64,000 bases of DNA from JADGHX01 sp963837755 (lineage in GTDB: Bacteria > Pseudomonadota > Gammaproteobacteria > Steroidobacterales > Steroidobacteraceae), in contig CAWIOP010000001.1 in assembly GCA_963837755.1 (NCBI GenBank), positions 1,364,001 through 1,428,000 of the forward strand, written 5' to 3'. Below, in pieces: positions 1 to 9,986 of this stretch. The first letter of the stretch is position 1. Every line of letters begins with the position of its first letter. A program made the position numbers and the translations under genes. The notes under the pieces were generated by a model. That model was given only the letters and a program-made list of their open reading frames with translations. It ran no database searches and was not told the origin of the DNA.

Positions 1-292
1 TTCGCCACCTCGCCAACCAGGTCGCGCATGGTCTCGTGGCTGAAATCGTTCTCCTGCATCTTCATCAGCAGCACGGTGAGCATGGCCTTGGGCGCGGTGA
101 AATAGACCACGCCCTCGCGCTTGCCCGTGATGCTGATCATGCCGGTGTATTCGTGCACGGAAGGCTGCCCCTCCTCATCAGGTAGGGTGAGCCGATCGAG
201 GCCGGCTGCTGGGCCGCCACCTCGAAGTAGTTCGTCGTCCCCTCGACGAAAGTTTTCAGCTCCTGCTCCTGCATCATCTGCGACTTAGCCAT
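1..292 (-). CDS. CheX-like chemotaxis phosphatase (partial, frameshifted)
   Basis: Chemotaxis phosphatase of the CheX/CheC type, expected to dephosphorylate a CheY-type receiver in the cytoplasm. The start at 292 reads MAKSQMMQEQ. A frame change near 185 joins it to a conserved CheX core (GMISITGKREGVVYFTAP, then MRDLVGEVA) that runs off the window at position 1, so the C-terminus and most catalytic residues are not visible. Its start overlaps the 3' end of the upstream CheY-like gene by 19 bases, indicating translational coupling. The break in the middle is probably a single-base error, since both sides match the family. The CheX call rests on the central motif only. Confidence 0.7.
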
Positions 293-680
293 CTCGCGAT
301 CGCTTCGTTGAGTTGCCGGTCGGTGAAGGGCTTGTTGAGGAAGCCGTTCGCCCCTTTCTCCATCGCTTCGACCGCCGTCGCCTTGTCGGCGAGGGCCGAG
401 ATGACGAGGATTCGAACAGCGGGCTTGAGCTTTACATATTTTCAATGCATTCGATACCGTCCATCTGCGGCATCGTGAGGTCCATCGTGATGACGTCCGG
501 ATCGATCTTGCGGAACATCTCGATGGCCTCCAGGCCGTTGCCGGCGGTACCCACCAGCTCCAGCTCCTCGAACTGCTGCGAGCGCTCGATGCGCCGGCGC
601 ATGATGTTCGAGTCGTCGACGATCATGAGCTTGAAGGCGCGTCTGCTTCCGTTTGCGTTGCCGTTCAGTGATGCGTTCAT
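274..680 (-). CDS. CheY-like single-domain response regulator (one frameshift)
   Basis: Stand-alone receiver domain of about 135 residues. The acidic pocket (IVDDSN), the phospho-acceptor aspartate in DVITMDLTMP, the switch serine in LVISALAD and the conserved lysine in LNKPF are all present. A frame change near 430 (after IECIENM) separates the first 80 residues from the rest. Both halves are typical receiver sequence, so an indel error is the simplest reading. There is no output domain, so it should act through protein contact, as CheY does. It sits between a CheA-like kinase, its likely phosphodonor, and a CheX-like phosphatase, all on the minus strand in one operon. Confidence 0.85.
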
Positions 681-731
681 GCGTGTACTCGCGCGCTGGT
701 CAGGGTTTGCCGCACTCGTGAGAGCGTGGCC

Positions 732-2875
732 TTACGCGACTGCGGTGTTCGCCTCCTCGGTAGCCGGCAGAGAGACCTTGAATCGAGTGAACTTGCCCGG
801 GTTGGTCGTCACACCGATCTTGCCGCCAATCGCGTAGACGCTCTTGGCGACGACATCCATGCCGACCCCGCGGCCAGCGTCCATCGAAACGCGTTCCTGC
901 GTGGAGAAGCCGGGGCGGAAGATCAGCGCCATCGCGGCGCGCGTGTCCATCGCGGCGGCTTCTTCGGCCGTCACGAGCTGCTTGCGTACCGCGGCGGCTT
1001 TCAACTGGTCGGGCAGCAAGCCCGCGCCATCGTCTTCGAACATGAGCTCGAACGACTCGCCCACCTTCCTGAACTCGATGCGCACGGCGCCCACGGCTTC
1101 CTTCGTGTGCGCGCGGCGGATGTCCGCCGTCTCGATGCCGTGCACGGCGGAGTTGCGCAGCATCTGGATCAGCACGTCCTTCAGCGTCGGCACATAGGAG
1201 CGCGGAATCTCCGACAGGCCGGTAAGGGAGAGCTTGAAGCTTCTTCTTGTGGTCGCTCGCCAGGCGTTCGGCCAGTGAGCCCAGCGTGTGCGCCAGCTCA
1301 TCCGCCGCCTGCTTGGCCGCGGCCGCCGGCCCGCGCATGCTCATCGTGCCACTGCCCGAACCGTGGGCACCGTCGTGTGCCGGGGCCGTGTCACGCAGCG
1401 AGGAGAGCCGCGTGCCAAGCTCGCGAACGCTGCGCAGGTGCGCCAGCAGCTCGTCGAGTTTCAGCAGCAGCGGCAGGAAGTCGTTGCCCGAGAGCTCCGC
1501 CTGCCGCTTCATCTCCGTGACCATGTCTTCGAGGGCATGCGTCCGGTGCGCCACGCTCATGAGGTTGAGCGCCGACGCCTCGCCCTTTATCGAGTGCAGC
1601 TCGCGGAACAGGCCGTCGAGCTTCTTGCGGAACTCGCCGTCGGAGCGCGCGGGCTCCTTGAGGATGGCGTTGACGAGCTGCAGGCCCGTCTCCGTGGCAT
1701 CGAGGAACGACATGAGTTGCACCGGGTCCACGTGCATCACGCCCAGCAGCATGTCGACCTGCTGGTTCGCGTTCTCCTGCGACTCGTGCAGTTCCTTCGC
1801 GAGCAGCACGCTGGCGGTGATATCGCTCACCGAGGCCAGCACGTGCTTGACGCCCTTGGGCCCCATGACGCGGTGGAAGTCGAACTGGAGGTAGCGCGCT
1901 TCGCGCTGGCCCGTCGCGGTTTCCACGTGAATCTCGAGCTGGCCGAGCGGGTTGATGCTCTTCATCAGGCTCTCGTTGGCGCGCTCGCCCCACAGCAGCT
2001 TGATGTATTTGGTCGCCGTGGCGAGGGTCGCCGGCGGCACGAGCTTCTTCAGCAGCTCCTCGAAGGCAAGGCCGGAGAAGTCCGAGCGGCCGAACATGCG
2101 CGTGAGCGCTTCGGACCACACGGAGCCGATCTTGTAGTTGGCGTCGAGCAGGAAGAAGCCTTCGCTTCACGGTCTTCAGAATGTCACGCGTCTGTTCCTG
2201 CGCTTCCTGGGCCACACGTTCGCTGCGGCCTCGGGTGAGCTGCAACCAGGCCGCCGCGGCCGCGAGCACGAGGGCTGCGATCACACCGGCAGACAGCAGC
2301 AAGCGCAGCTGGGCGGCGCCGGATGACGCCTCCAGCTGCATGCGCGTGGCGACCGCGCCGATCTGCGTCTGCAGGCGCTTGGCGTTCTCCTGCGCGAAGA
2401 GTGACGCGCGCTTCACGTCGGCATAGTGCGCGCGACCCTCGGCGGAGAACGAGCTGCCGCTTTCGTCCGAGTCGACGTACGGCTGGCCGTGGAAGTCGAT
2501 CACAGGGTCGGTCACCGGGCCGTACTGCGCCCAGAGCGACGTCGCCTGGTCGAGCGTCGAGGAGTCGCCCGCCTTGATCGTGCCCAGCTGCTTCATTTCC
2601 TGGTCGAATTTCTCGACGGTGGCACGCACGTCGGCCAATGCCTGGCCGGCATACGCGCGCGCCTCGAGGCGGTCGCGCAGGGACTTCAGCTGCGAAGTGA
2701 TCGTGTTCGGATACGTCTGCAGCACGCTCGCCGTTTGCAGCGCCGTCACCTTGGCGTTCATCTGCGTGGCGAGGCGGAAACCGGCGATCAGCACGCCACC
2801 CATCACGAGCATCAGCAGTGTGCCGATACCTACCGTGACGAGCTGGCGCGTACGATCGGCGCCCGAAAAGTTCAT
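732..2875 (-). CDS. Membrane-anchored CheA-like histidine kinase (PAS, Hpt, HATPase)
   Basis: Sensor kinase of about 710 residues once two frame changes (near 2165 and 1240) are joined. Visible order: an N-terminal membrane helix (TLLMLVMGGVLIAGF), a periplasmic region of about 180 residues, a second helix (LLLSAGVIAALVLAAAA), a PAS-like segment, an Hpt-type phosphotransfer site (RELHSIKGEAS), then a CheA-like ATPase with N box (MLRNSAVHGIE), G1 (FEDDGAGL) and G2 (GRGVGMDVV). The protein stops soon after the ATPase domain: no CheW-like coupling domain and no receiver are visible. It starts 12 bases after the TonB-C/TPR gene and is followed by CheY and CheX, so it probably phosphorylates that CheY. 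What it senses is unknown. Confidence 0.85.
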
Positions 2876-2887
2876 GCCTGATACCCC

Positions 2888-5047
2888 TTACTGCGCCGGC
2901 AGCGCGAAGCGTATGACGGTGCGCGCCGGAACTTCCTGCGGCACGTTATCGATGATGAGCGGCTCATAGCGCCAGCGTTTCACGGCCGCCAGCGCGGCAC
3001 GGTCGAATGTGCCGGCCGGCTCCGCGGAGACCACCCGCACGTCTTGCGGCGCGCCCTCGACGTTCACGGTGAACTCCACAGTGACCGCGCCGCTGATGCG
3101 CTGGGAGAGGGCCCGCTCCGGATACTCCGGAGCCGTGTAACGAGTGCGTTTCAACTTGGACTGAAGATCGGTACGCGCCGAGCCGGCCGCGCTGTTCCCC
3201 GCGGCACCGGCGGCACGCGACGACGTCGCTTTCCTGGCTGCGCTTGCTTGCTGAACGGCCTGGATGTCCTTCGGATCGGCGCCCCAGCGGCGCGCCTGCG
3301 TGAGATCCGCCTCGGACTGGGCGGCCTTGCCTTCGCGTGCGGCAGTGCTGGCCCGGTCGAGCAGCTTCGTGGCGAGCTCGCGGCTGCCCGCGGCTACATA
3401 GGCGTTGTTCGCGTCCGCAGTCTGCAGGGAGGTGAGGTAGTACGCAGCGCTGTCGTTGGCGGGCTCCACGAGCTTGCCTTCACGAATGCGGTCGCGGGCG
3501 AGCCCGGCGAGCTTGTCGATCTCCGCGTTCGCGGCTTTCTGCCTGGCGGCGGCAACCTCGCGCTGGAAGCCATTCAGCTCCGCAGCGCTCACGCCGGCGC
3601 CGCGCGCTTCGGCGAGCCAGCGATCCACGTCCGGGCCGCGGTTGGCCAGGGCGGCTTCACGGGCCTTCTTCATGTAGGCGGTGCCCAGGTCGCGCATCAC
3701 GCGCTGATACGCGGAAGCGGCGGCCGGGCCCATGTCTTTGAGCTGCTCGGCGTAGTTCTTGGCGCTTTCGTCGGCGTCGGAGAGACGGCCGTCGCGGATG
3801 CGGTCCTGCGCAAGTTCCACCAGGCGCTTCTGCTTGGCATCGTCCTGGCGGCGGGCGATCTCGGACTTCCAGCGGTTGATCTGCACCTCCGGCACGGCGC
3901 CGGACTGCTGCGCGCCCTTCACGAGCGAGGCGGCGCGTTCGAGGTTGCCCTCGGCCAGCATCTTCGTGACTTGCGCCGTGGCGAGCTTGGCGTCGAGCGC
4001 GGTGACATGATCGTCGTCCGGCGTCGCGGCTTTCAGGTGGGCGAGCGCAAGAGTGGCTTCCTCGTAGCGGCCGGCCGCGAGCGATTCGTCGAATCGCGCG
4101 CTCAGCACGGCGGCGACGCGGCGCAGGCCGTCCTTCGCTTCGCCATTCGTCGCATCGGCCTTGGCGGCGGAGCGATAGAAAAGCAGGGCGCTGTCGCCGT
4201 TCGGCTCGGTGTAGCGGCGCTCGCGCATGGCGAGGCGCGCCTTCTCGAGCAGCTCGTCGACGGTGCCGTTCACGAGCGGCATCTCCACCACCGGAGCAGC
4301 CTCGGCGACGACGTCGTCCTGCGGCATATTCTCCTCGTCCGCTGTGACGGAGACGCTGGCCTTCTTCTCGGCGGCAGCGGCAGCGGGTGCCGCCGGCTCA
4401 CGCATGAAGAACCAGGCCGCCGCGGCGGCAACGACGACGGCAATGCCGCCGCCGATCATGATCATCTGCTTGTTGCCGCCCGAGCCCGCTTCGGACGAGC
4501 TGTATCCGCCGGTGTCAGCCTGGGCAGGCTCCACGGTGATCGAGGAATTGCGGTCGTAGCGGGCGTCGCCGCCGGCCGGTCGCTGGGCGCTCTGCGCGGG
4601 CTTGCGGGCCACGGCGTCAGCCACCGCGCCTTCGAGCACGGCGGCGGTCTTGCGCTTGTCGATGGGCAGCGTCAGCACCGCGAAGACGTTGGCGCCCTTC
4701 AGGCCCGCCGCGGTCTGTTTCTCCGCGTCCGCGTTTGCGAACACGAGAACCACGAGGTGCGAGGCCCGGCCGTTGATGAGATCCACGGCGCCGCGAACGT
4801 CTTCAACGTCGCGCGCATCGATAGCGAGAAGCTGCGTGACGCGGCGGTTGCCGCCGATCTGATCGAGCGCCGTCTCCACGGAGTCGACGGGGCGTACGGA
4901 AGTCTGACCGCTCAGCGCTTCACCGATCTCCAGGAGGAAATCGTCGCGAGTCGAGATGGCAATGATTTCGGCCGCGGCGCGCGCGGACGAAGACGTACTG
5001 GCCTCATTGCCGCCATCGAGAGACCGATTCGATGCTGGACTGGGCAC
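2888..5047 (-). CDS. TonB C-terminal domain protein with receiver-like N-terminus and TPR-like middle
   Basis: Protein of 719 residues. I chose the GTG at 5047 because an AGGGAG site lies just upstream and domain-like sequence starts soon after; the open frame continues upstream without family-like sequence. Order: a receiver-like alpha/beta region (about residues 30-150; IIAISTRDDFLLEIG, LLAIDARDV), a single membrane helix (MIMIGGGIAVVVAAAAAWFF), a long charged helical region with TPR-like spacing, and a C-terminal TonB domain (YPERALSQRISGAVTVEF). The domain order implies the TonB end is periplasmic and the receiver-like end cytoplasmic. It is first in the kinase-CheY-CheX operon, so it may link envelope state to the chemosensory proteins. 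That role is inference. Confidence 0.75.
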   Translation of the reverse strand: MPSPASNRSLDGGNEASTSSSARAAAEIIAISTRDDFLLEIGEALSGQTSVRPVDSVETALDQIGGNRRVTQLLAIDARDVEDVRGAVDLINGRASHLVVLVFANADAEKQTAAGLKGANVFAVLTLPIDKRKTAAVLEGAVADAVARKPAQSAQRPAGGDARYDRNSSITVEPAQADTGGYSSSEAGSGGNKQMIMIGGGIAVVVAAAAAWFFMREPAAPAAAAAEKKASVSVTADEENMPQDDVVAEAAPVVEMPLVNGTVDELLEKARLAMRERRYTEPNGDSALLFYRSAAKADATNGEAKDGLRRVAAVLSARFDESLAAGRYEEATLALAHLKAATPDDDHVTALDAKLATAQVTKMLAEGNLERAASLVKGAQQSGAVPEVQINRWKSEIARRQDDAKQKRLVELAQDRIRDGRLSDADESAKNYAEQLKDMGPAAASAYQRVMRDLGTAYMKKAREAALANRGPDVDRWLAEARGAGVSAAELNGFQREVAAARQKAANAEIDKLAGLARDRIREGKLVEPANDSAAYYLTSLQTADANNAYVAAGSRELATKLLDRASTAAREGKAAQSEADLTQARRWGADPKDIQAVQQASAARKATSSRAAGAAGNSAAGSARTDLQSKLKRTRYTAPEYPERALSQRISGAVTVEFTVNVEGAPQDVRVVSAEPAGTFDRAALAAVKRWRYEPLIIDNVPQEVPARTVIRFALPAQ

Positions 5048-5433
5048 GGGACACTCCCTAAAATTTCTTTCTGGCCTTCGGCGTGTGAGACCCCCACACG
5101 GCGTGCGTCCGATTGAGACCCACCGTGCTGCTTCCGGCGCACGCATACGGACGTACGGCCAGATAGGCGAAAGAGCATAGTGAGGCGGCGCACCATCTCC
5201 TTGCGTCAGTTCACAATAATGACCGTTGCCTGTCGGCATCCCCCGACGAGTGAAATAAATCGAGAAGGGCTCCGCGTTTTGGTGGGTTTTTGCCGCTGTG
5301 CCCTGTCGCGCAAGCACGACCCGCTTGACGGCGCCCGCTTGTCTTCCGCTTGCGCCCCGGGTTGGCGCAATACCCTCAAAGGCAGACAATCGGCCGTGCC
5401 GCCAATCCCGGGCGGCGACAGGTCAAGACAACC
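5048..5433. other. Divergent intergenic region
   Basis: Gene-free stretch between the minus-strand chemosensory-like operon and the plus-strand AsmA gene. It must hold both promoters. I see no convincing -35/-10 pair, repeat or RNA gene. Confidence 0.5.
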
Positions 5434-7587
5434 ATGCGTGCATTGAAGATCGCTGCAATCGTCGTAGGCGCCCTCGTGGGCGTGGTGGTGATCGCGGCGG
5501 TCGCGGTGCTGCTGCTCGTGGATCCCAACGACTATCGCGACGACATCGCGAAGCTCGTGCAGAAACAGACCGGCCGGCCGCTGCAGATTCACGGCGACCT
5601 CGATCTGAAGCTGTTTCCGTGGATCGCGCTCGAGGTCCGGGACGTCACGCTGGGCAATCCACCGGGCTATGGCGGCGAGCCGTTCCTCACCGTGAGCCGT
5701 GCCAGCGTGGGCGTGAAGCTGTTGCCCCTTCTGCGCAAGCAGGTGGAAGTGCGCCGGGTGTCGGTCGAGGGGCTGGCCGTTACGCTGGTGAGCCGCGGTG
5801 ACGAGGACAACAACTGGAAAGACCTCGGCCAGGCCGATAAAGAAGAGTCGCCGGAGCCGCGCGGCCCGCTCAGCACCCGCATCGCCGGCATCGATATCTC
5901 GAAATCGACACTTATATATAGGGATGAGGCGGAGAAGTCCGTCACCCGCCTGACCGGCCTCGAGGTGCATACCGGTGCGCTGGGCGGCAGCGACCCTGTC
6001 GAGGCTGAAGCGAAGTTCGACTACGACGATGGCGGCGGCGCGCTGGTAGCGCACATCGAGAGCCGGGCACGCATCGTGATGCCGCCCGGCAGCTCGCGCA
6101 TCGAAGTGCGGAACCTCGACGCGAAAGGCGACTGGTACGGTTCGCCGGACGAGGGCCCGGAGAAATCCGCCGGAGCAGTGGACTCGGGTAAGACGCTCAC
6201 CGTGTCGAGTGCACCGCCCGCGAAGCCAGCGGGCAAGCCCATCGCATTCACGGTCGGCTCGCCATCGCTCGTGCTCGACACCGAAGCCGAGACGCTCGCT
6301 CCGGCCACACTGGAAGTGAAGCTCGGCGCGCTGCCTGTGAAGGTGAGCGCGGGCGGCGAGAAGCTCTTCAGCGCCTATGTGGTGAGCGGCCAGATCGAGG
6401 TGCCGAAGAGCTCGCCACGCGACCTCATGAAGGCTTTCGACATCGAAGCGCCCGTCACGAAGGACCCGAAGGCGCTCTCTTCATTCGCGCTGAAGAGCAA
6501 GTTCCGGCTCACGGAAACACAACTGCGGCTCACCGCGCTCGATCTCGCGCTGGACGAGACCACCATCAAAGGCACGTTTGGTGTCGACGATCTCGAGGCG
6601 ATGGCGCTGCGCTTCGACCTCGCAGTGAACGGCATCGACCTCGACCGTTACCTCGAGCCCGCCAGGCCGGAGGAATCGAAGACCACGGCCGGGTCGGCGC
6701 CCGCAGGCGAGGCTGCGCCCACCGGCCTGCCACTCGACCTGCTGCGCGAGCTGAACATGAAGGGCCGCCTGCGCGTCGGCCACGCGAAGGTGACAGATCT
6801 TCAGTTCACCGACGTTCGCCTGCCGCTGGAAGCCAAGGACGGCCGTGCGCATATGGGCCCGACGCAGGCGAAGCTATTTGGAGGCACCTACGACGGCGAC
6901 ATCGTGCTCGATGCGAAGCCGGCGCGGGCGACCTTGTCGATGGATGAGCACGTGCGCGGTATCGACATCGGCGCGCTCATGAAGGCGGGCTTCGACACCG
7001 CGCGAGTGGTCGGTAAGGGCAATGCCAATGCGCGACTGACCGCAACCGGCAACACCGACGCCGCGATGTTCAAGTCCCTCGCCGGCAAGATCGACTTCGA
7101 CGTCAAGGATGGCGCGATCACCGGCCTGGACCTTTGGTACGAGCTGCGCCGTGCCCTGGCGCTCTTCAAGCGCCAGGCGCTGCCGGCGCGTCCGGCTGGT
7201 GAACCGAAGACGGCATTCACCGCCATGGCGGGCAGCGCCGTCATCGACCAGGGCGTCCTGCGCAACGACGACCTCATCGTCGACATGACTCACCTCCGCG
7301 CAAAGGGCAAAGGAACGCTTGCGCTGGAGTCGCAAGCGGTCGACTATCGGCTCGTCACCGAAATCTACAAGCTGCCCGAAAGCGACGAGGCGGCCATGGC
7401 GGATCTGAAGGCCGCCGAGATTCCGGTAACCATCACCGGCACGCTCGCCGACATGAAAGTGCGGCCGGACGTCGAGGGCTACCTCAAGGCGCGCTTCAAA
7501 AAGGAGGTGGACAAAAAAGTCGATGAGAAGAAAGAGGAACTTCGCAAGAAGCTCGCAGACAAACTCAAGGGCTTGCTGGGCAACTGA
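5434..7587 (+). CDS. AsmA family protein
   Basis: Protein of 717 residues with one N-terminal membrane helix (IVVGALVGVVVIAAVAVLLL) followed by the AsmA signature region (NDYRDDIAKLVQKQTGR, then GDLDLKLFPW). The C-terminal half repeats AsmA_2-type segments (GAITGLDLWYELRRA; LVTEIYKLPESD) and ends in a lysine/glutamate-rich tail. The family forms long beta-rich grooves in the inner membrane and periplasm and is linked to phospholipid or outer-membrane homeostasis; this member's substrate is unknown. The ATG at 5434 directly precedes the membrane helix, although the frame is open further upstream. The frame is intact and there is no obvious operon partner. Confidence 0.85.
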   Translation: MRALKIAAIVVGALVGVVVIAAVAVLLLVDPNDYRDDIAKLVQKQTGRPLQIHGDLDLKLFPWIALEVRDVTLGNPPGYGGEPFLTVSRASVGVKLLPLLRKQVEVRRVSVEGLAVTLVSRGDEDNNWKDLGQADKEESPEPRGPLSTRIAGIDISKSTLIYRDEAEKSVTRLTGLEVHTGALGGSDPVEAEAKFDYDDGGGALVAHIESRARIVMPPGSSRIEVRNLDAKGDWYGSPDEGPEKSAGAVDSGKTLTVSSAPPAKPAGKPIAFTVGSPSLVLDTEAETLAPATLEVKLGALPVKVSAGGEKLFSAYVVSGQIEVPKSSPRDLMKAFDIEAPVTKDPKALSSFALKSKFRLTETQLRLTALDLALDETTIKGTFGVDDLEAMALRFDLAVNGIDLDRYLEPARPEESKTTAGSAPAGEAAPTGLPLDLLRELNMKGRLRVGHAKVTDLQFTDVRLPLEAKDGRAHMGPTQAKLFGGTYDGDIVLDAKPARATLSMDEHVRGIDIGALMKAGFDTARVVGKGNANARLTATGNTDAAMFKSLAGKIDFDVKDGAITGLDLWYELRRALALFKRQALPARPAGEPKTAFTAMAGSAVIDQGVLRNDDLIVDMTHLRAKGKGTLALESQAVDYRLVTEIYKLPESDEAAMADLKAAEIPVTITGTLADMKVRPDVEGYLKARFKKEVDKKVDEKKEELRKKLADKLKGLLGN

Positions 7588-7973
7588 CGCGCTCCCGACA
7601 ATCGCAATACCGGCGATGCAGGGCCGGTGCAAGAGCCGCCCCGCCACGACACGCGCGCACTCCGGTTGCGCATCAGACTTGCCGCTTGCGCGCATCCGGA
7701 GCGGCGCGTTTCCCGTAAATCAATCACTTGAGGCCTGTGCGCGCTCGCGCGCACGTTTTGGCGGCGGGAATGCATTTTGCTTTTAGTGCTTGTGAACATT
7801 CGTTCGTTGTGACCGTCATAACGTTACGAATAGCAGCGACGTAGAGGATGATCACACTCTGTGGCGAAGGATGGATTTAAGTTAATGATGAAAGCCCGGC
7901 CGCCACAGCCGCGGCCCAGTCGAAAACGCCGCAGCCCTGCGCACAGCGCATAGCTGCCCGGGAGGGAAGGACG
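7588..7973. other. Intergenic region upstream of prkA
   Basis: Gene-free stretch of 386 bases between the AsmA gene and prkA. The part from about 7770 to 7890 is clearly richer in A+T than its surroundings and is the likely promoter zone for the prkA-yeaH-spoVR operon. No firm sigma-factor motif was identified. Confidence 0.45.
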
Positions 7974-9945
7974 ATGCGATCGCAGTCTTCTTCTTCTGAC
8001 CAGCCGGACCGTCTCGCCGCGCTGAATTCATCGATTCGTTGAGCTCATTCAGCCGCCTGCACCGCGCGCCAGCGCTGGGAAGGCACCTTCGGTGACTTCC
8101 TCGACCAGATCCTTCCCGGGAAACCCGCCGCAATGGCGCGCTCCAGCCATGAGTACATCTGGGACATGCTGCGCTGGCACGGGCGCGACGCCCAGGCCGA
8201 AGCCACCGAAAGCGCAGCGCGCGCGCGAGCTGTTCAAGCGCGAGCTGTTCGGCATCGACGAGCCGCTGGCGCGGCGTCGTCGAGTATTTCAAGGCCGCCG
8301 CCGCCGGCTCGGACGTTGGCCGCCGCCTGCTGCTGCTGCTAGGGCCGCCGTCCGGGCGGCAAGTCGACGCTGGCCATCCTGCTCAAGCGCGGGCTGGAGG
8401 AATACAGCCGCACCGATGAGGCGCGCTGTATGCGATCAGGGGCTCGCCGCTGCGCGAGAACCCGCTGAACCTCATTCCCACGAGCCTGCGCGCCCGAGTT
8501 CCGCGAGACGCTACGGCGTGGACATCAACGGCGAGCTGTCGCCGTGGGCGCGCGACTTCGTCGAGCGCGAGTTCGAAGGCGACTTCGTGCGCGTGCCGGT
8601 GGAGCGCGTGTTCCTCTCCGAGGCCTCGCGCGTCGGGCATCGGCACCTATGCGCCGCACGACCCGACCACCGCGGACATCGCCGACCTCGTCGGCTCGGT
8701 GGATCTCGCCAAGGTGGCGCAGATCGGCGATGAGGGCGACCCGCGCGCCTGGTCGTGGTCCGGCGCGGTGTACGCCGCCAGCCGCGGCGTGCTCGAGATG
8801 ATCGAGATCCTCAAGGTCAAGCGCGAGTTCCTGTACCTGCTGCTCACCTGACGCAGGAGAAGAACGTCAAGGTGTCGCGCTTCCCGCTGATCCACCTCGA
8901 CGAGACGATCCTCGCGCACACCAACCTCGCGGAGTTCCACAAGTTCCTGCAGGAGAAGGAGAACGAGGCGCTGCTCGACCGCATGGTGATCATCAAGATT
9001 CCCTATGCGCTGTCCTACAGCGACGAGTCGCGCATCTACCAGAAGCTCGTGTCCGGCGCGCCCGCGTTCCGCAACGTGCACCTGGACCCGCACGTGCTCA
9101 ATCTCGCCTCCGTGTTCGCCATTCTCACGCGCCTGGTGAAGCCGGAGCGCGAGGGGCTGGACGTGGCCAAGAAGCTGCGCCTGTACGCGGGCGAAGCGGT
9201 CGAGGGCGTGCCGGAGACCGAAGCCACGCGCCTGCACGCCGAGGCGCCGGACGAGGGCATGAACGGCGTCAGCCCGCGCTTCGTCATCAATGCCATCTCG
9301 AACGCCATCACGCGCGGCAACACGCACAGCCTCACCAGCATGGAGCTGCTGCTCGCGCTCAAGGACGCGATCGAGAACGACGCGCGCATGGACGCCAAGC
9401 AGAAGAAGGCCTGGATCGATCACCTGGTCACGGCGCGCAAGGAGTTCTACAACCGCTGGGTGAAGGAGGACGTGCACCGCGCGATGTTCGCCTCCTTCGA
9501 GGCGGAGGCGCAGCAGCTGCTGGAGAAGTACCTGGACGAGGTCGAGGCCTCGCTCGATCACCGCCAGGTGACCGACCCGATCACCGGCGAGACGCGCCCG
9601 GCGGACGAGCGCTTCCTGCGCTCGGTCGAGGAGAAGATCAAGGTGTCGGACTCGGGCAAGCTGTCGTTCCGCCAGGAAGTGGTGCGCAAGGCCATGGTGG
9701 CCTTCAAGACCGGCGAGAAGTTCAAGCTTGTGAGCCACGCGCGCATGCGCGAGGCGATCGAGCAGTACCTGTTCGAGGAGCGCCGCGACGTGCTGCGGCT
9801 GGTGACCTCGACGGCGCGGCCGGATGAGGACGCGCGCCAGAAGATCTCGGTCGTGCAGCAGCGGCTCGTCAGCGAATACGGCTACGACGAGCACAGCGCC
9901 AAGGAGGCGCTGAGTTACGTCACCACGCTGCTCGCACAGGAGTAG
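7974..9945 (+). CDS. prkA: PrkA-family serine protein kinase (frameshifted in first half)
   Basis: AAA-type serine protein kinase (PrkA/YeaG). The start at 7974 follows a strong GGAGGGAAGG site. The first 290 codons are split over several frames (breaks near 8040, 8120, 8275, 8340 and 8430-8510), but the joined protein of about 650 residues has the family length. It carries the P-loop GPPSGGKST, the segment YGVDINGELSPWARDFVE and an intact C-terminal half from about 8850 (VSRFPLIHLDETILAHTN onward). In enterobacteria YeaG works with YeaH in the starvation and nitrogen stress response; that role is from family knowledge. YeaH and SpoVR genes follow directly, the usual cassette. Confidence 0.9.
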
Positions 9946-9986
9946 CGCGATCACACCACGGGCGAACGCGGGGTACGACGAGGCAC

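Noticed and set aside
3044..5116. A long plus-strand open frame of 690 codons opposite the TonB-C/TPR gene
   Set aside because: It is antisense to a gene with clear domains, has low-complexity arginine/glycine-rich composition typical of high-GC shadow frames, and shows no family motif.
5048..5389. N-terminal extension of the TonB-C/TPR protein to an ATG at 5389
   Set aside because: The extra 114 codons lack family-like sequence, and a good ribosome-binding site precedes the GTG at 5047.
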